Under the pieces are notes generated by a model. It had not been told where the DNA came from. It searched no databases and saw only the letters and a program-made list of their open reading frames with translations. A stretch of 64,000 bases of DNA, taken from NCBI RefSeq assembly GCF_004766045.1, contig NZ_SPQQ01000006.1:124001-188000 (forward strand), in the 5' to 3' direction. Shown here piece after piece: positions 33,352 to 40,230 of the stretch; position 1 is the stretch's first letter; the number at the start of each line of letters is the position of its first letter. The position numbers and the translations under genes are program-made. The stretch is from Desulfosporosinus fructosivorans (GTDB taxonomy: Bacteria; Bacillota; Desulfitobacteriia; Desulfitobacteriales; Desulfitobacteriaceae).

Positions 33352-35775
33352 GTGCTTCCGGTGCTCATGAATGATCGTCAAATTAAAATTGCATCTGCCG
33401 GGAGCCGCAAAGCTACCTATTGGCCGACACAAACTTTGTTTTGGTCAGAGCTGGTAGATAAGCTGCGAACACCCGTCAGAGGAACTGAAACACTCGCTGA
33501 GTACATGAGACTCCCAAAAAGTAAACAGGATGAACTAAAAGATGTCGGAGGTTTTGTAGCCGGTACGCTGCAAGGTAACAGGCGAAAGGCAAGTAACGTC
33601 GTCGGGCGTGACGTTATAACCCTCGACCTAGACAACATTCAACAGGCCCAGACGCAGGACACGTTGCGCCGTGTTGCCGGTTTAGGCTGCGCTTATGTAG
33701 TTTATTCTACCCGCAAGCACGAAGAGGTAAAACCACGTTTGCGTGTGCTGGTACCACTAAGCAGAACGGCCACTGCAGACGAATATGAACCTCTGGCGCG
33801 TAAGCTGGGGAGCATCATTGGGATTGAACTATGCGACCCGACCACCTTCGAGGCCTCTCGCCTTATGTATTGGCCCAGTGCAAGTTCAGACAGCACGTTT
33901 GTTTATGCACATGGCGACAACCCTTTCCTCGACACGGATGGGCTGCTCGCTACCTATACAGATTGGCGAAACGTCAACGAATGGCCAGAGGTACCCGGAG
34001 CACAGCAGAGCCACCTTAGACTAGCAGCTAAGCAAGGGGATCCAACGGTAAAGACCGGAGTGGTTGGTGCCTTCTGCAGAATATATGACATCTACAGTGC
34101 AATCGAGACTTTCTTGCCCGGTGAATATAGCTACTGTGACGATGGATCCGGACGGTTTACCTATACAGGTGGATCTACCACCGGCGGAGCTGTTGTGTAC
34201 GATAACGGCAATTTCCTATACAGCCATCATGCAACGGATCCCACAAGTGGCAAATTGGTGAACGCTTTTGACCTTGTTCGTTTGCATAAGTTCGGAGAGC
34301 TCGACGATGATGCTAAGCCCGACACTCCGACGAGCAAAATGCCTTCATTTGCTTCTGCTTGTGAGTTTGCAGTAAATGATACCGACGTTGCAGCTTTACT
34401 CAACCAAGAACGATATGACAAAGCAGTCCAGGAGTTTTCTGCGACCCCACTCGATAGTTCTGCGGAGACTGCAAACTGGATTAGTAAGCTCGCAGTAAGT
34501 CCAACGACCGGCAGACCGGCCAAGACGACAGACAACGTGCTTGTTATCCTAGAGAATGACCCCTTGCTAAAAGGTAAACTGGCATTTGATGAATTCGCCA
34601 ATAGAGGTTTGATCCTTGGGGCCTTACCCTGGGGGATCAGTAGCAGCAACGGAGCATCAACGCAGCAGTGGGGGGATATAGATGATGCCGGGCTTAGGCA
34701 TTACCTCGAGAGAACGTACAACATAACCGGCAAAGAACGAATATATGATGCGGTGGCCCTTTGCTCCCATAAGCACACATTTAACGATGTTAAGAGTTAT
34801 CTGAAGGGCGTTGTGTGGGACGAAGTAAAAAGGCTTGATACCTTGCTGATTGATTATCTTGGCGCTAAAGATACACCATACACAAGGGCCGTGATGCGCA
34901 AGTCATTGGTGGCTGCAGTCGCAAGGGTAATGACACCTGGTTGCAAATACGACTACATGCCGATTCTTTCAGGGCCACAGGGATTGGGTAAAAGTACTCT
35001 GTTTAGGCTTTTAGGCCGACGTTGGTATTCTGACAGCTTGACAACGTTTGAGGGCAAGGAAGCCTCAGAAATGCTTCAGGGGATATGGATAAATGAGATT
35101 GGTGAGCTAAATGGACTGAGTAAGTCAGAGACGAATTCAGTAAAGCAGTTTTTAAGCAGAACTGAGGATATCTATAGAGAGCCCTTCGGACGACGGACAG
35201 GTGTTCATCCGCGTCAGTGTGTGTTTTTCGGTACCACGAACGACAGCGAATTCTTGAAAGACAGGACCGGTAATCGGAGATTTTGGCCTGTTGATTGTGG
35301 GCTGCAACCGGTAACTAAAAGCGTTTTTATTGACCTCGAGAACGAAGTGGACCAGATATGGGCAGAGGCCTATATTTACTGGCAATTAGGTGAGAGGTTA
35401 TATCTTACAGGCGCTGCCGAAGAAGAGTCGAAGATCGAACAGGAGATACATCGAGAGAGCAACGTGAAAGAGGGCGTCGTTCAGGAGTTTATCGAGAGGC
35501 AGATACCGGTTGGTTGGGAGAAGAGGTCGCTTGCTGATAAGCGTCTTTATTGGACGAGTGAATTCGGACGCGATAGCGTTGAAACCGTGGCGCGTGATCG
35601 GATATGTGCCGCAGAGGTGTGGTGCGAGTGTTTGGGTGGAGAATTAAAGTTCATGCGAAGATCTGATTCCATAGAATTGAATGCCATTTTGGCAGGGTTT
35701 GAAGGATGGAAAAGGCAGGGGAGTTCGATGCGTTTCGGAGAATACGGCCACCAAAAAGGTTTTAAAAAATTGTAG
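33352..35775 (+). CDS. VapE-family primase-helicase
   Basis: An 807-residue protein. The N-terminal third contains a primase-like region (VVGRDVITLDLDN, YSTRKHEEVKPRLRVLVPLS). The C-terminal VirE/SF3-type ATPase has GPQGLGKSTLFRLL (Walker A) and GIWINEIGELNG (Walker B), then FFGTTNDSEFLKDRTGNRRF. The start is uncertain between GTG 33,352, GTG 33,361 and ATG 33,367. It is the probable replication initiator: the stop codon lies inside the first of seven TGTAGAC repeats. Confidence 0.88.
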   Translation: MLPVLMNDRQIKIASAGSRKATYWPTQTLFWSELVDKLRTPVRGTETLAEYMRLPKSKQDELKDVGGFVAGTLQGNRRKASNVVGRDVITLDLDNIQQAQTQDTLRRVAGLGCAYVVYSTRKHEEVKPRLRVLVPLSRTATADEYEPLARKLGSIIGIELCDPTTFEASRLMYWPSASSDSTFVYAHGDNPFLDTDGLLATYTDWRNVNEWPEVPGAQQSHLRLAAKQGDPTVKTGVVGAFCRIYDIYSAIETFLPGEYSYCDDGSGRFTYTGGSTTGGAVVYDNGNFLYSHHATDPTSGKLVNAFDLVRLHKFGELDDDAKPDTPTSKMPSFASACEFAVNDTDVAALLNQERYDKAVQEFSATPLDSSAETANWISKLAVSPTTGRPAKTTDNVLVILENDPLLKGKLAFDEFANRGLILGALPWGISSSNGASTQQWGDIDDAGLRHYLERTYNITGKERIYDAVALCSHKHTFNDVKSYLKGVVWDEVKRLDTLLIDYLGAKDTPYTRAVMRKSLVAAVARVMTPGCKYDYMPILSGPQGLGKSTLFRLLGRRWYSDSLTTFEGKEASEMLQGIWINEIGELNGLSKSETNSVKQFLSRTEDIYREPFGRRTGVHPRQCVFFGTTNDSEFLKDRTGNRRFWPVDCGLQPVTKSVFIDLENEVDQIWAEAYIYWQLGERLYLTGAAEEESKIEQEIHRESNVKEGVVQEFIERQIPVGWEKRSLADKRLYWTSEFGRDSVETVARDRICAAEVWCECLGGELKFMRRSDSIELNAILAGFEGWKRQGSSMRFGEYGHQKGFKKL

Positions 35776-35916
35776 ACTTACCGATGTAGACTTTCTATAT
35801 TTGTAGACTTTCTCTGTAGACCTTGTAGACTTTCATTTTTGAGATAGTCTACGACAAAGTATACAACTCGAACCCTAAGAGGGTAAGGCTTTCAGCCGTT
35901 TGTATACCTTGTAGAC
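35771..35916. repeat. TGTAGAC iteron-like repeats, candidate replication origin
   Basis: TGTAGAC occurs in direct orientation at 35,771, 35,785, 35,802, 35,815, 35,824 and 35,910, with an inverted core GTCTAC at 35,847-35,852. GTATAC repeats are interspersed and an AT-rich stretch (35,917-35,950) follows. The cluster sits directly behind the VapE gene, as expected of an initiator-bound origin. The 270-bp gap contains no gene. Confidence 0.6.
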
Positions 35917-36048
35917 TAACTATTATATGTATATATATATTTAAAGAAATTAAAGGATGCGCGCGAGGGTGTGCACCCATGATACGCATGAATACACGCA
36001 CGTAAGGGAAAAAAGGGTACAAAGTATACAAAATGAAAACTTGAGAGG

Positions 36049-36345
36049 ATGAGTGCTTTGAGGGAAAAGGAAGTAGAAGTTCATCTTCGAGACAGGGTAA
36101 AAGCTCTCGGAGGTAAAGCATATAAATTTGTTTCGCCAGGTAACTCTGGTGTGCCAGATAGACTGGTGTGTCTCCCCGGTGGAATAAAAATATTCGTAGA
36201 AGCTAAAGCTCCGGGGAAAAAACCAACAGCACTCCAAAAGGCAGAGCAAGCAAAGTTAGTAAAGCTAGGAAATTCGGTTTTCAATTTGGACAGTAAAGCT
36301 GAGGTCGATAAATTCATTGAGTATTGTGAGTTGTTGATCCGATGA
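36049..36345 (+). CDS. VRR-NUC domain nuclease
   Basis: A 98-residue stand-alone VRR-NUC (PD-(D/E)XK) protein: EKEVEVHLRDRVKALGGKAY, GNSGVPDRLVCLPGG (catalytic D) and FVEAKAPGKKPTALQKAEQ (catalytic E-x-K). Such proteins cleave branched DNA or Holliday junctions. Adjacent to the SNF2 helicase with a 4-bp overlap, as in many phages. Confidence 0.88.
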   Translation: MSALREKEVEVHLRDRVKALGGKAYKFVSPGNSGVPDRLVCLPGGIKIFVEAKAPGKKPTALQKAEQAKLVKLGNSVFNLDSKAEVDKFIEYCELLIR

Positions 36346-37736
36346 AATTTATTCCCCACGCTTATCAGAAATACAACATACAAAGGTTGCTAATTGATCC
36401 TGTACAGGGAGTCATTAGCGAGGGGATAGGGCTGTTTCTTGATATGGGATTGGGGAAAACAGTGATCACGTTAACTGCTATAAACGATTTGAAATATAAT
36501 CGATTTGCGATTAGTAAGGTACTTGTTATCGCGCCCAAAAAAGTCGCGGAGGGGACATGGAGTAACGAAGCAGCAAAGTGGGATCACCTGCACCTGTTAA
36601 GGATCGTGCCGGTGCTTGGGAGTTTAGCAAAGAGAGTTAGGGCGCTTAATACACCAGCAGACATTTACGTGATTAATCGGGAGAACGTCTCGTGGCTGGT
36701 GAGCTACTACCGAAACGCATGGCCATTCGACATGGTTGTGGTTGATGAATTCAGCAGCTTTAAGAACCACCAAGCTAAACGATTTAAGTCTTTGACTTGG
36801 GTGAGAAAAAGCATAAATAGGTTTGTAGGACTTACCGGAACACCAGCCCCTAACGGTCTACTTGACTTGTGGGCCCAGATGTATCTACTCGATGGGGGTA
36901 AAAGGCTAGAGGACAAAATAACGAAATATCGCATTAGGTATTTTGAGCGTAGTTGGGACGGGCATAGCTACGAAATGAAGCCGGGAGCGGATGAAATCAT
37001 TCAGCAACGAATTAGGGACATCTGCATATCGATGAAAGCTGAGGATTACTTGGAACTCCCTGATTGTATATCGGTTACTGTTCCAGTCTATCTTGACCCA
37101 AAAGCCAAAGCCTCCTACGACGAACTTGAAAAGAAAATGATTCTAGAGATTGAGGACTCGACGATCGATGCCGGTTCTGCTGCTGTACTAACGAACAAGT
37201 TGCTGCAGCTGTGCAATGGTGCTGTCTATGACGCAGAGCGTAAAATAGTCGACATTCATCAATGCAAGATCGAATCTTTTATGGAGCTAGTTGAGGGACT
37301 AAACGGACAACCGGCAATGGTGTTTTATAGTTTTCAGCACGACCTAGCAAGACTTAAAAAAGCACTGGAAAGCACTCACTTGAGAGTAAGAGAGCTGAAG
37401 ACCCCGCAAGATCAGGATGATTGGAACGCCCGTAAAATTGATATCCTTCTGGCCCATCCTGCTAGTGCGGCCTATGGCCTGAACCTTCAGCAAGGAGGAA
37501 ACCACGTCATTTGGTTTGGACTGAACTGGTCCTTGGAGTTATACCAGCAGGCGAACAAAAGGTTACACCGACAAGGGCAAACCGAGAAGGTGATTATACA
37601 CCACTTAATTGTTTCTGGTGGAGTCGATGAGGACGTTATAGCAGCCCTACTGGATAAGAGCAGCACGCAAGACCGACTGATGGTTGCTTTGAAAGCAAGA
37701 ATAGAGAAAGTGAGAGGTGATATAAATGCATCTTGA
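36342..37736 (+). CDS. SNF2-type DNA helicase/translocase
   Basis: A 464-residue SF2 protein. Motif I FLDMGLGKTVITL, motif II VVVDEFSSFK (Asp-Glu with Phe replacing the usual Ala/Asp-His), motif III GLTGTPAPNG and motif VI YQQANKRLHRQGQ are present. Works with the VRR-NUC nuclease in phage replication or recombination. It overlaps the next small gene by 11 bp. Confidence 0.9.
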   Translation: MKFIPHAYQKYNIQRLLIDPVQGVISEGIGLFLDMGLGKTVITLTAINDLKYNRFAISKVLVIAPKKVAEGTWSNEAAKWDHLHLLRIVPVLGSLAKRVRALNTPADIYVINRENVSWLVSYYRNAWPFDMVVVDEFSSFKNHQAKRFKSLTWVRKSINRFVGLTGTPAPNGLLDLWAQMYLLDGGKRLEDKITKYRIRYFERSWDGHSYEMKPGADEIIQQRIRDICISMKAEDYLELPDCISVTVPVYLDPKAKASYDELEKKMILEIEDSTIDAGSAAVLTNKLLQLCNGAVYDAERKIVDIHQCKIESFMELVEGLNGQPAMVFYSFQHDLARLKKALESTHLRVRELKTPQDQDDWNARKIDILLAHPASAAYGLNLQQGGNHVIWFGLNWSLELYQQANKRLHRQGQTEKVIIHHLIVSGGVDEDVIAALLDKSSTQDRLMVALKARIEKVRGDINAS

Positions 37737-37845
37737 TAAACCTGCTAATGATAAGGCATGTCCATGGGGTGGGTTGACAGTAATACATACTGGCGGGTGC
37801 ATTCAATGCCCTGATCAGACATGTGGATGGAGTGCTTGCGGATAA
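37726..37845 (+). CDS. small Cys-rich protein (39 residues)
   Basis: Reads MHLDKPANDKACPWGGLTVI, then HTGGCIQCPDQTCGWSACG: five cysteines suggest a zinc knuckle. GAGAGGTG precedes the ATG. It fits tightly between the helicase and the late regulator. Confidence 0.5.
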   Translation: MHLDKPANDKACPWGGLTVIHTGGCIQCPDQTCGWSACG

Positions 37846-37859
37846 GGAGGATTGATTCC

Positions 37860-38399
37860 ATGGGTAAAAGACCCGGCACAGTTAATATTCAGGAGATTGC
37901 CACAGCAGCTGCCGTCGAAGCGCTGAAGCTCCAGAAGAATGAGGAACGAATGCGAATCAGGAAAAACAGGTTTGGCAATACCGAACTCTTGCTAAAAAAC
38001 TATTTAAACTTAATCGAACATTTTGAGCTTTCGCAAGATAAGGCTTCAGAAGAAGACATGGAAGCCTATAATTTTGAGGAAGCAGATATGGAGGATGTTA
38101 TTATTCGGTCAATCAGACGGAGTAGGATACGAACCCTGATCATGGTCTTGCAAATCGAAATATGCTTAGAGAAACTTAGGACAAAGATGATCGACAAAGG
38201 GCAATTAGAAAAGTACGTTGTCCTTGAGAAGCTCTACCTAGATCCTACTAAAAGTCTATTACCCTGGTTGGAAAGGGTGCGGATCATAGCCGCTGAAATA
38301 CCGTGTAGTGAGTCATCTGTGAATAGATGGAAAAATGACATGATTAGAGAGTTGAGCGTTTTGATTTTTGGTGCTGATGGCTTGCAGTTAGAGCTTTAG
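37860..38399 (+). CDS. putative late-gene regulator (ArpU/RinA-like)
   Basis: A 179-residue protein with a helical N-terminus (KRPGTVNIQEIATAAAVEAL), a paired-helix centre and a sigma-like C-terminal HTH (VRIIAAEIPCSESSVNRWKN). The ATG at 37,860 has AAGGAGGA. Position just before the head genes and size are those of ArpU/RinA late activators; sequence match is weak. The phased TGACA repeats right after it could be its binding site. Confidence 0.6.
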   Translation: MGKRPGTVNIQEIATAAAVEALKLQKNEERMRIRKNRFGNTELLLKNYLNLIEHFELSQDKASEEDMEAYNFEEADMEDVIIRSIRRSRIRTLIMVLQIEICLEKLRTKMIDKGQLEKYVVLEKLYLDPTKSLLPWLERVRIIAAEIPCSESSVNRWKNDMIRELSVLIFGADGLQLEL

Positions 38400-38405
38400 A
38401 GCCCT

Positions 38406-38460
38406 TGACAACCTATGACATTAACCTGACATTTACATGGATTATTCGCCGTGTTATGAT
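38406..38460 (+). promoter_or_regulatory. putative late promoter with phased TGACA repeats
   Basis: TTTACA (38,432-38,437), 17 bases, TATGAT (38,455-38,460). Upstream, TGACA occurs at 38,406, 38,416 and 38,427, spaced 10-11 bp, one helical turn, as expected for an activator bound on one face of the DNA. It lies directly after the ArpU/RinA-like gene and before the structural genes. Confidence 0.6.
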
Positions 38461-38485
38461 TGTAATATCAAATTTTTTCTAAAAG

Positions 38486-38515
38486 AAAGCGTTTCCGAAA
38501 GGTGGCGCTTTTTCT
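38486..38515 (+). terminator. terminator between the late promoter and the small basic gene
   Basis: AAAGCG/CGCTTT arms (38,486-38,491 and 38,506-38,511) with an inner TCC-GAAA-GG part, then TTTTTCT. It lies 25 bp after the putative late promoter, so late transcription may need antitermination. The same terminator-then-small-gene order occurs at 18,882. Confidence 0.7.
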
Positions 38516-38540
38516 ATGTTCAAAAGGCGGTGATTGCATC

Positions 38541-38675
38541 GTGGCTAAAAAGAAACGTAAGAAAAAAAGTGTTGCCAAACCTCCACCTACACCAACGAAG
38601 TACGAGGATACCAATAAGTTTCAAGCCTTTGATAAGATGATGAAGAGCAATCGGGGGATTAATGGCCCAATGTAA
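38541..38675 (+). CDS. small basic protein of the peptide module (copy B)
   Basis: A 44-residue protein: VAKKKRKKKSVAKPPPTPTK, then a C-terminal block FQAFDKMMKSNRGINGPM nearly identical to copy A at 18,929. GTG start with a weak GGCGGTG site. The different N-terminal half and nearly identical C-terminal half, part of a 330-bp block at about 98% identity, mean either recent gene conversion or strong constraint on that half. Confidence 0.65.
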   Translation: MAKKKRKKKSVAKPPPTPTKYEDTNKFQAFDKMMKSNRGINGPM

Positions 38676-38958
38676 TAGAAATGCCCAGGTATAAATACCT
38701 AGGCCAAAATTATCGTGGACTGATTAACAGCAGTGTTTGCGGGGCCTTGCGAGTTGCAATATCTCAAATAGTTCTAAGAAGATTAAAAATAATAACACAA
38801 TGATTATTATCAAGGCTGTTAAAATCATTCATTACGCCTCCTTTTTGAGAGTTCATACACAATTGGAGTTCTTAGTATATTCTATTCAGCCTGTCCGGTT
38901 AATGTTCATGGGATGAGTATGATTGTTATCGTGGTGGGATTAGGCAGATAAGGCGGGG
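38629..38958. repeat. 330-bp duplicated block, copy in prophage B
   Basis: Counterpart of 19,014-19,343 with about seven substitutions and no indel. The flanks diverge sharply on both sides, which suggests transfer of just this cassette. Confidence 0.85.
38724..38828 (-). CDS. 34-residue hydrophobic peptide B1
   Basis: The product is identical to peptide A1 (starts MILTALIIIIVLLFLIFLEL, basic CC-ending tail); the gene differs by two silent changes. It runs against the late transcription direction and has the same AGGAGG site and upstream motifs (38,868-38,896 and 38,938-38,958). Its location in the late promoter to terminase interval means late phage transcripts read through it as antisense RNA. 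Confidence 0.72.
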   Translation of the reverse strand: MILTALIIIIVLLFLIFLELFEILQLARPRKHCC

Positions 38959-38974
38959 GGGAACTAAGTAAAGA

Positions 38975-38998
38975 GGCCCAGGTATAAATACCTAGGCC
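38975..38998. repeat. CCTAGG hairpin after peptide B2
   Basis: GGCCCAGGTAT and ATACCTAGGCC arms around AA with one mismatch. Equivalent to the hairpins at 19,068, 19,361 and 38,682. Confidence 0.65.
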
Positions 38999-39012
38999 AA
39001 AACTTTCACGAG

Positions 39013-39120
39013 CTAAGCTTCACAGGGTTTCCATGTTTTCCGGAGTTCCCAGATGATTATTAACAATAAAGCAATAATTACCAGCAATGCCACTAAAATA
39101 CCTACACCCACTAAAAGCAT
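39013..39120 (-). CDS. 35-residue hydrophobic peptide B2
   Basis: The product starts MLLVGVGILVALLVIIALLL and ends with a basic, Trp-containing tail (WELRKTWKPCEA). AGAGGTG precedes the ATG. It has the same upstream motif (39,157-39,185), a divergent second motif (39,245-39,265) and the same downstream hairpin as the other three peptides. The sequence differs from A2, so the second slot holds different peptides in the two elements. Confidence 0.62.
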   Translation of the reverse strand: MLLVGVGILVALLVIIALLLIIIWELRKTWKPCEA

Positions 39121-39276
39121 ATATTTCACCTCTCCCTTTTTAGTTTCCATAAGTGCGTTACTGATATATGTTATTCAGCATGTCCAGCTAATGTTCGCGG
39201 GAGGACTATGATCGAATGATGCCTACAACCGTGATCGTGGTGGTATTAGACAGATAAGGAGAGGGTAAGGCATGAC

Positions 39277-39483
39277 GTGGATAGGGTATTGGAAGAGGAG
39301 TGTACGGCGGTTGATGAGTTAGAAATGCTTATTAAGAAAAGTAAGGCGCGTCAAACACTGGTGTTCTATATTAAACATAAGGAAATATCTCTAGATGCAA
39401 ATTATGTGCGTAAGTTGTATAGAATCGCAGAGTTACCTTTGACTGTAGAGCAAATAGAGATCATGGTCAATCTACTCAGATGA
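39277..39483 (+). CDS. hypothetical protein before the terminase genes
   Basis: A 68-residue helical protein (VLEEECTAVDELEMLIKKSK; LPLTVEQIEIMVNLLR at the end). GTG start with AAGGAG about 14 bases upstream, so initiation may be weak. Not recognised. Confidence 0.45.
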   Translation: MDRVLEEECTAVDELEMLIKKSKARQTLVFYIKHKEISLDANYVRKLYRIAELPLTVEQIEIMVNLLR

Positions 39484-39648
39484 AGACGAATCGAGAGATT
39501 GTAGTTAAACAAGAAGCGGCCCTACGAAAATGGGTCCTTCCAGAGATTCCTCTCTAATGCGGGTCTAGCGAGTCCCGAGAATCATGTAGTTTCAGAATTT
39601 TTTTTTTAGGGCGTTTCGTTTCGCCAAAAGTAAGGGGGAGGGCTAACG
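39484..39648. other. non-coding gap before terminase, candidate cos region
   Basis: 165 bp without a gene. It contains CGGG-CCCG inverted segments (about 39,556-39,575), a T9-10 run and a GGCG-TTTCGTTT-CGCC hairpin directly before the small terminase gene. Since the terminase is lambda-type, a cohesive-end site is expected at this place; no direct proof. Confidence 0.35.
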
Positions 39649-40230
39649 ATGCCAGATGATAAACCAAACAACCAAATGGTCGGTAGCGACATCCTTGCCG
39701 AGCTTTTCGGTGTATCGACGCGTAGAATTCAGCAGTTCACCAAGGAAGGGGTCATCGTCTCCACTAAGGTCAAGGGCTCCAATTGCTACGACCTTATGTC
39801 GACGATAAAGCAGTACATTAAGCATCTTGGAGACAAGGCCAACAACCGAGAGTCCAAAAGTAGCGAAGCAATGAAGATTGAAACCCGTAAATCGAATGCC
39901 GAGGCTGACTTTAAAGAAAGCAAAGCGGGAATGGCAGCCCTTGAATTTAATGAACTCGAAGGAAAAATGCACCGCAGCGAGGATGTCGAGGCTATGACTA
40001 CAGCCCTAGTTTTTTCAATCAGGAGTATGATTATGGCTTTACCTGGACGACTAGCAATTGATGTGGCGAATACTAAGACTGCAGCAGAAGCATCGGAGCG
40101 TATCAAGCAAGAATGCCACGGTATTCTCAATGATCTCTCTAATTATCGCTACGATCCCGAGGAATACAAACGGCGGGTAAGGGATCGTAAGGGCTGGCGA
40201 GAGATGGAGGAAGATGGCCAAGAAGGATAA
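39649..40230 (+). CDS. terminase small subunit (Nu1-like)
   Basis: A 193-residue protein with an N-terminal winged-HTH (GSDILAELFGVSTRRIQQFT, KEGVIVSTKVKGSNCYDL) as in lambda gpNu1, then a helical part (KSSEAMKIETRKSNAEADFK) that contacts the large subunit. GGGGGAGGG precedes the ATG. It recognises the packaging site; it overlaps the large-subunit gene by 17 bp. Confidence 0.85.
   Translation: MPDDKPNNQMVGSDILAELFGVSTRRIQQFTKEGVIVSTKVKGSNCYDLMSTIKQYIKHLGDKANNRESKSSEAMKIETRKSNAEADFKESKAGMAALEFNELEGKMHRSEDVEAMTTALVFSIRSMIMALPGRLAIDVANTKTAAEASERIKQECHGILNDLSNYRYDPEEYKRRVRDRKGWREMEEDGQEG

Noticed and set aside
38437..38640. 67-codon plus frame across the late promoter and terminator
   Set aside because: It crosses a rho-independent terminator and overlaps, in another frame, the conserved small basic protein gene.
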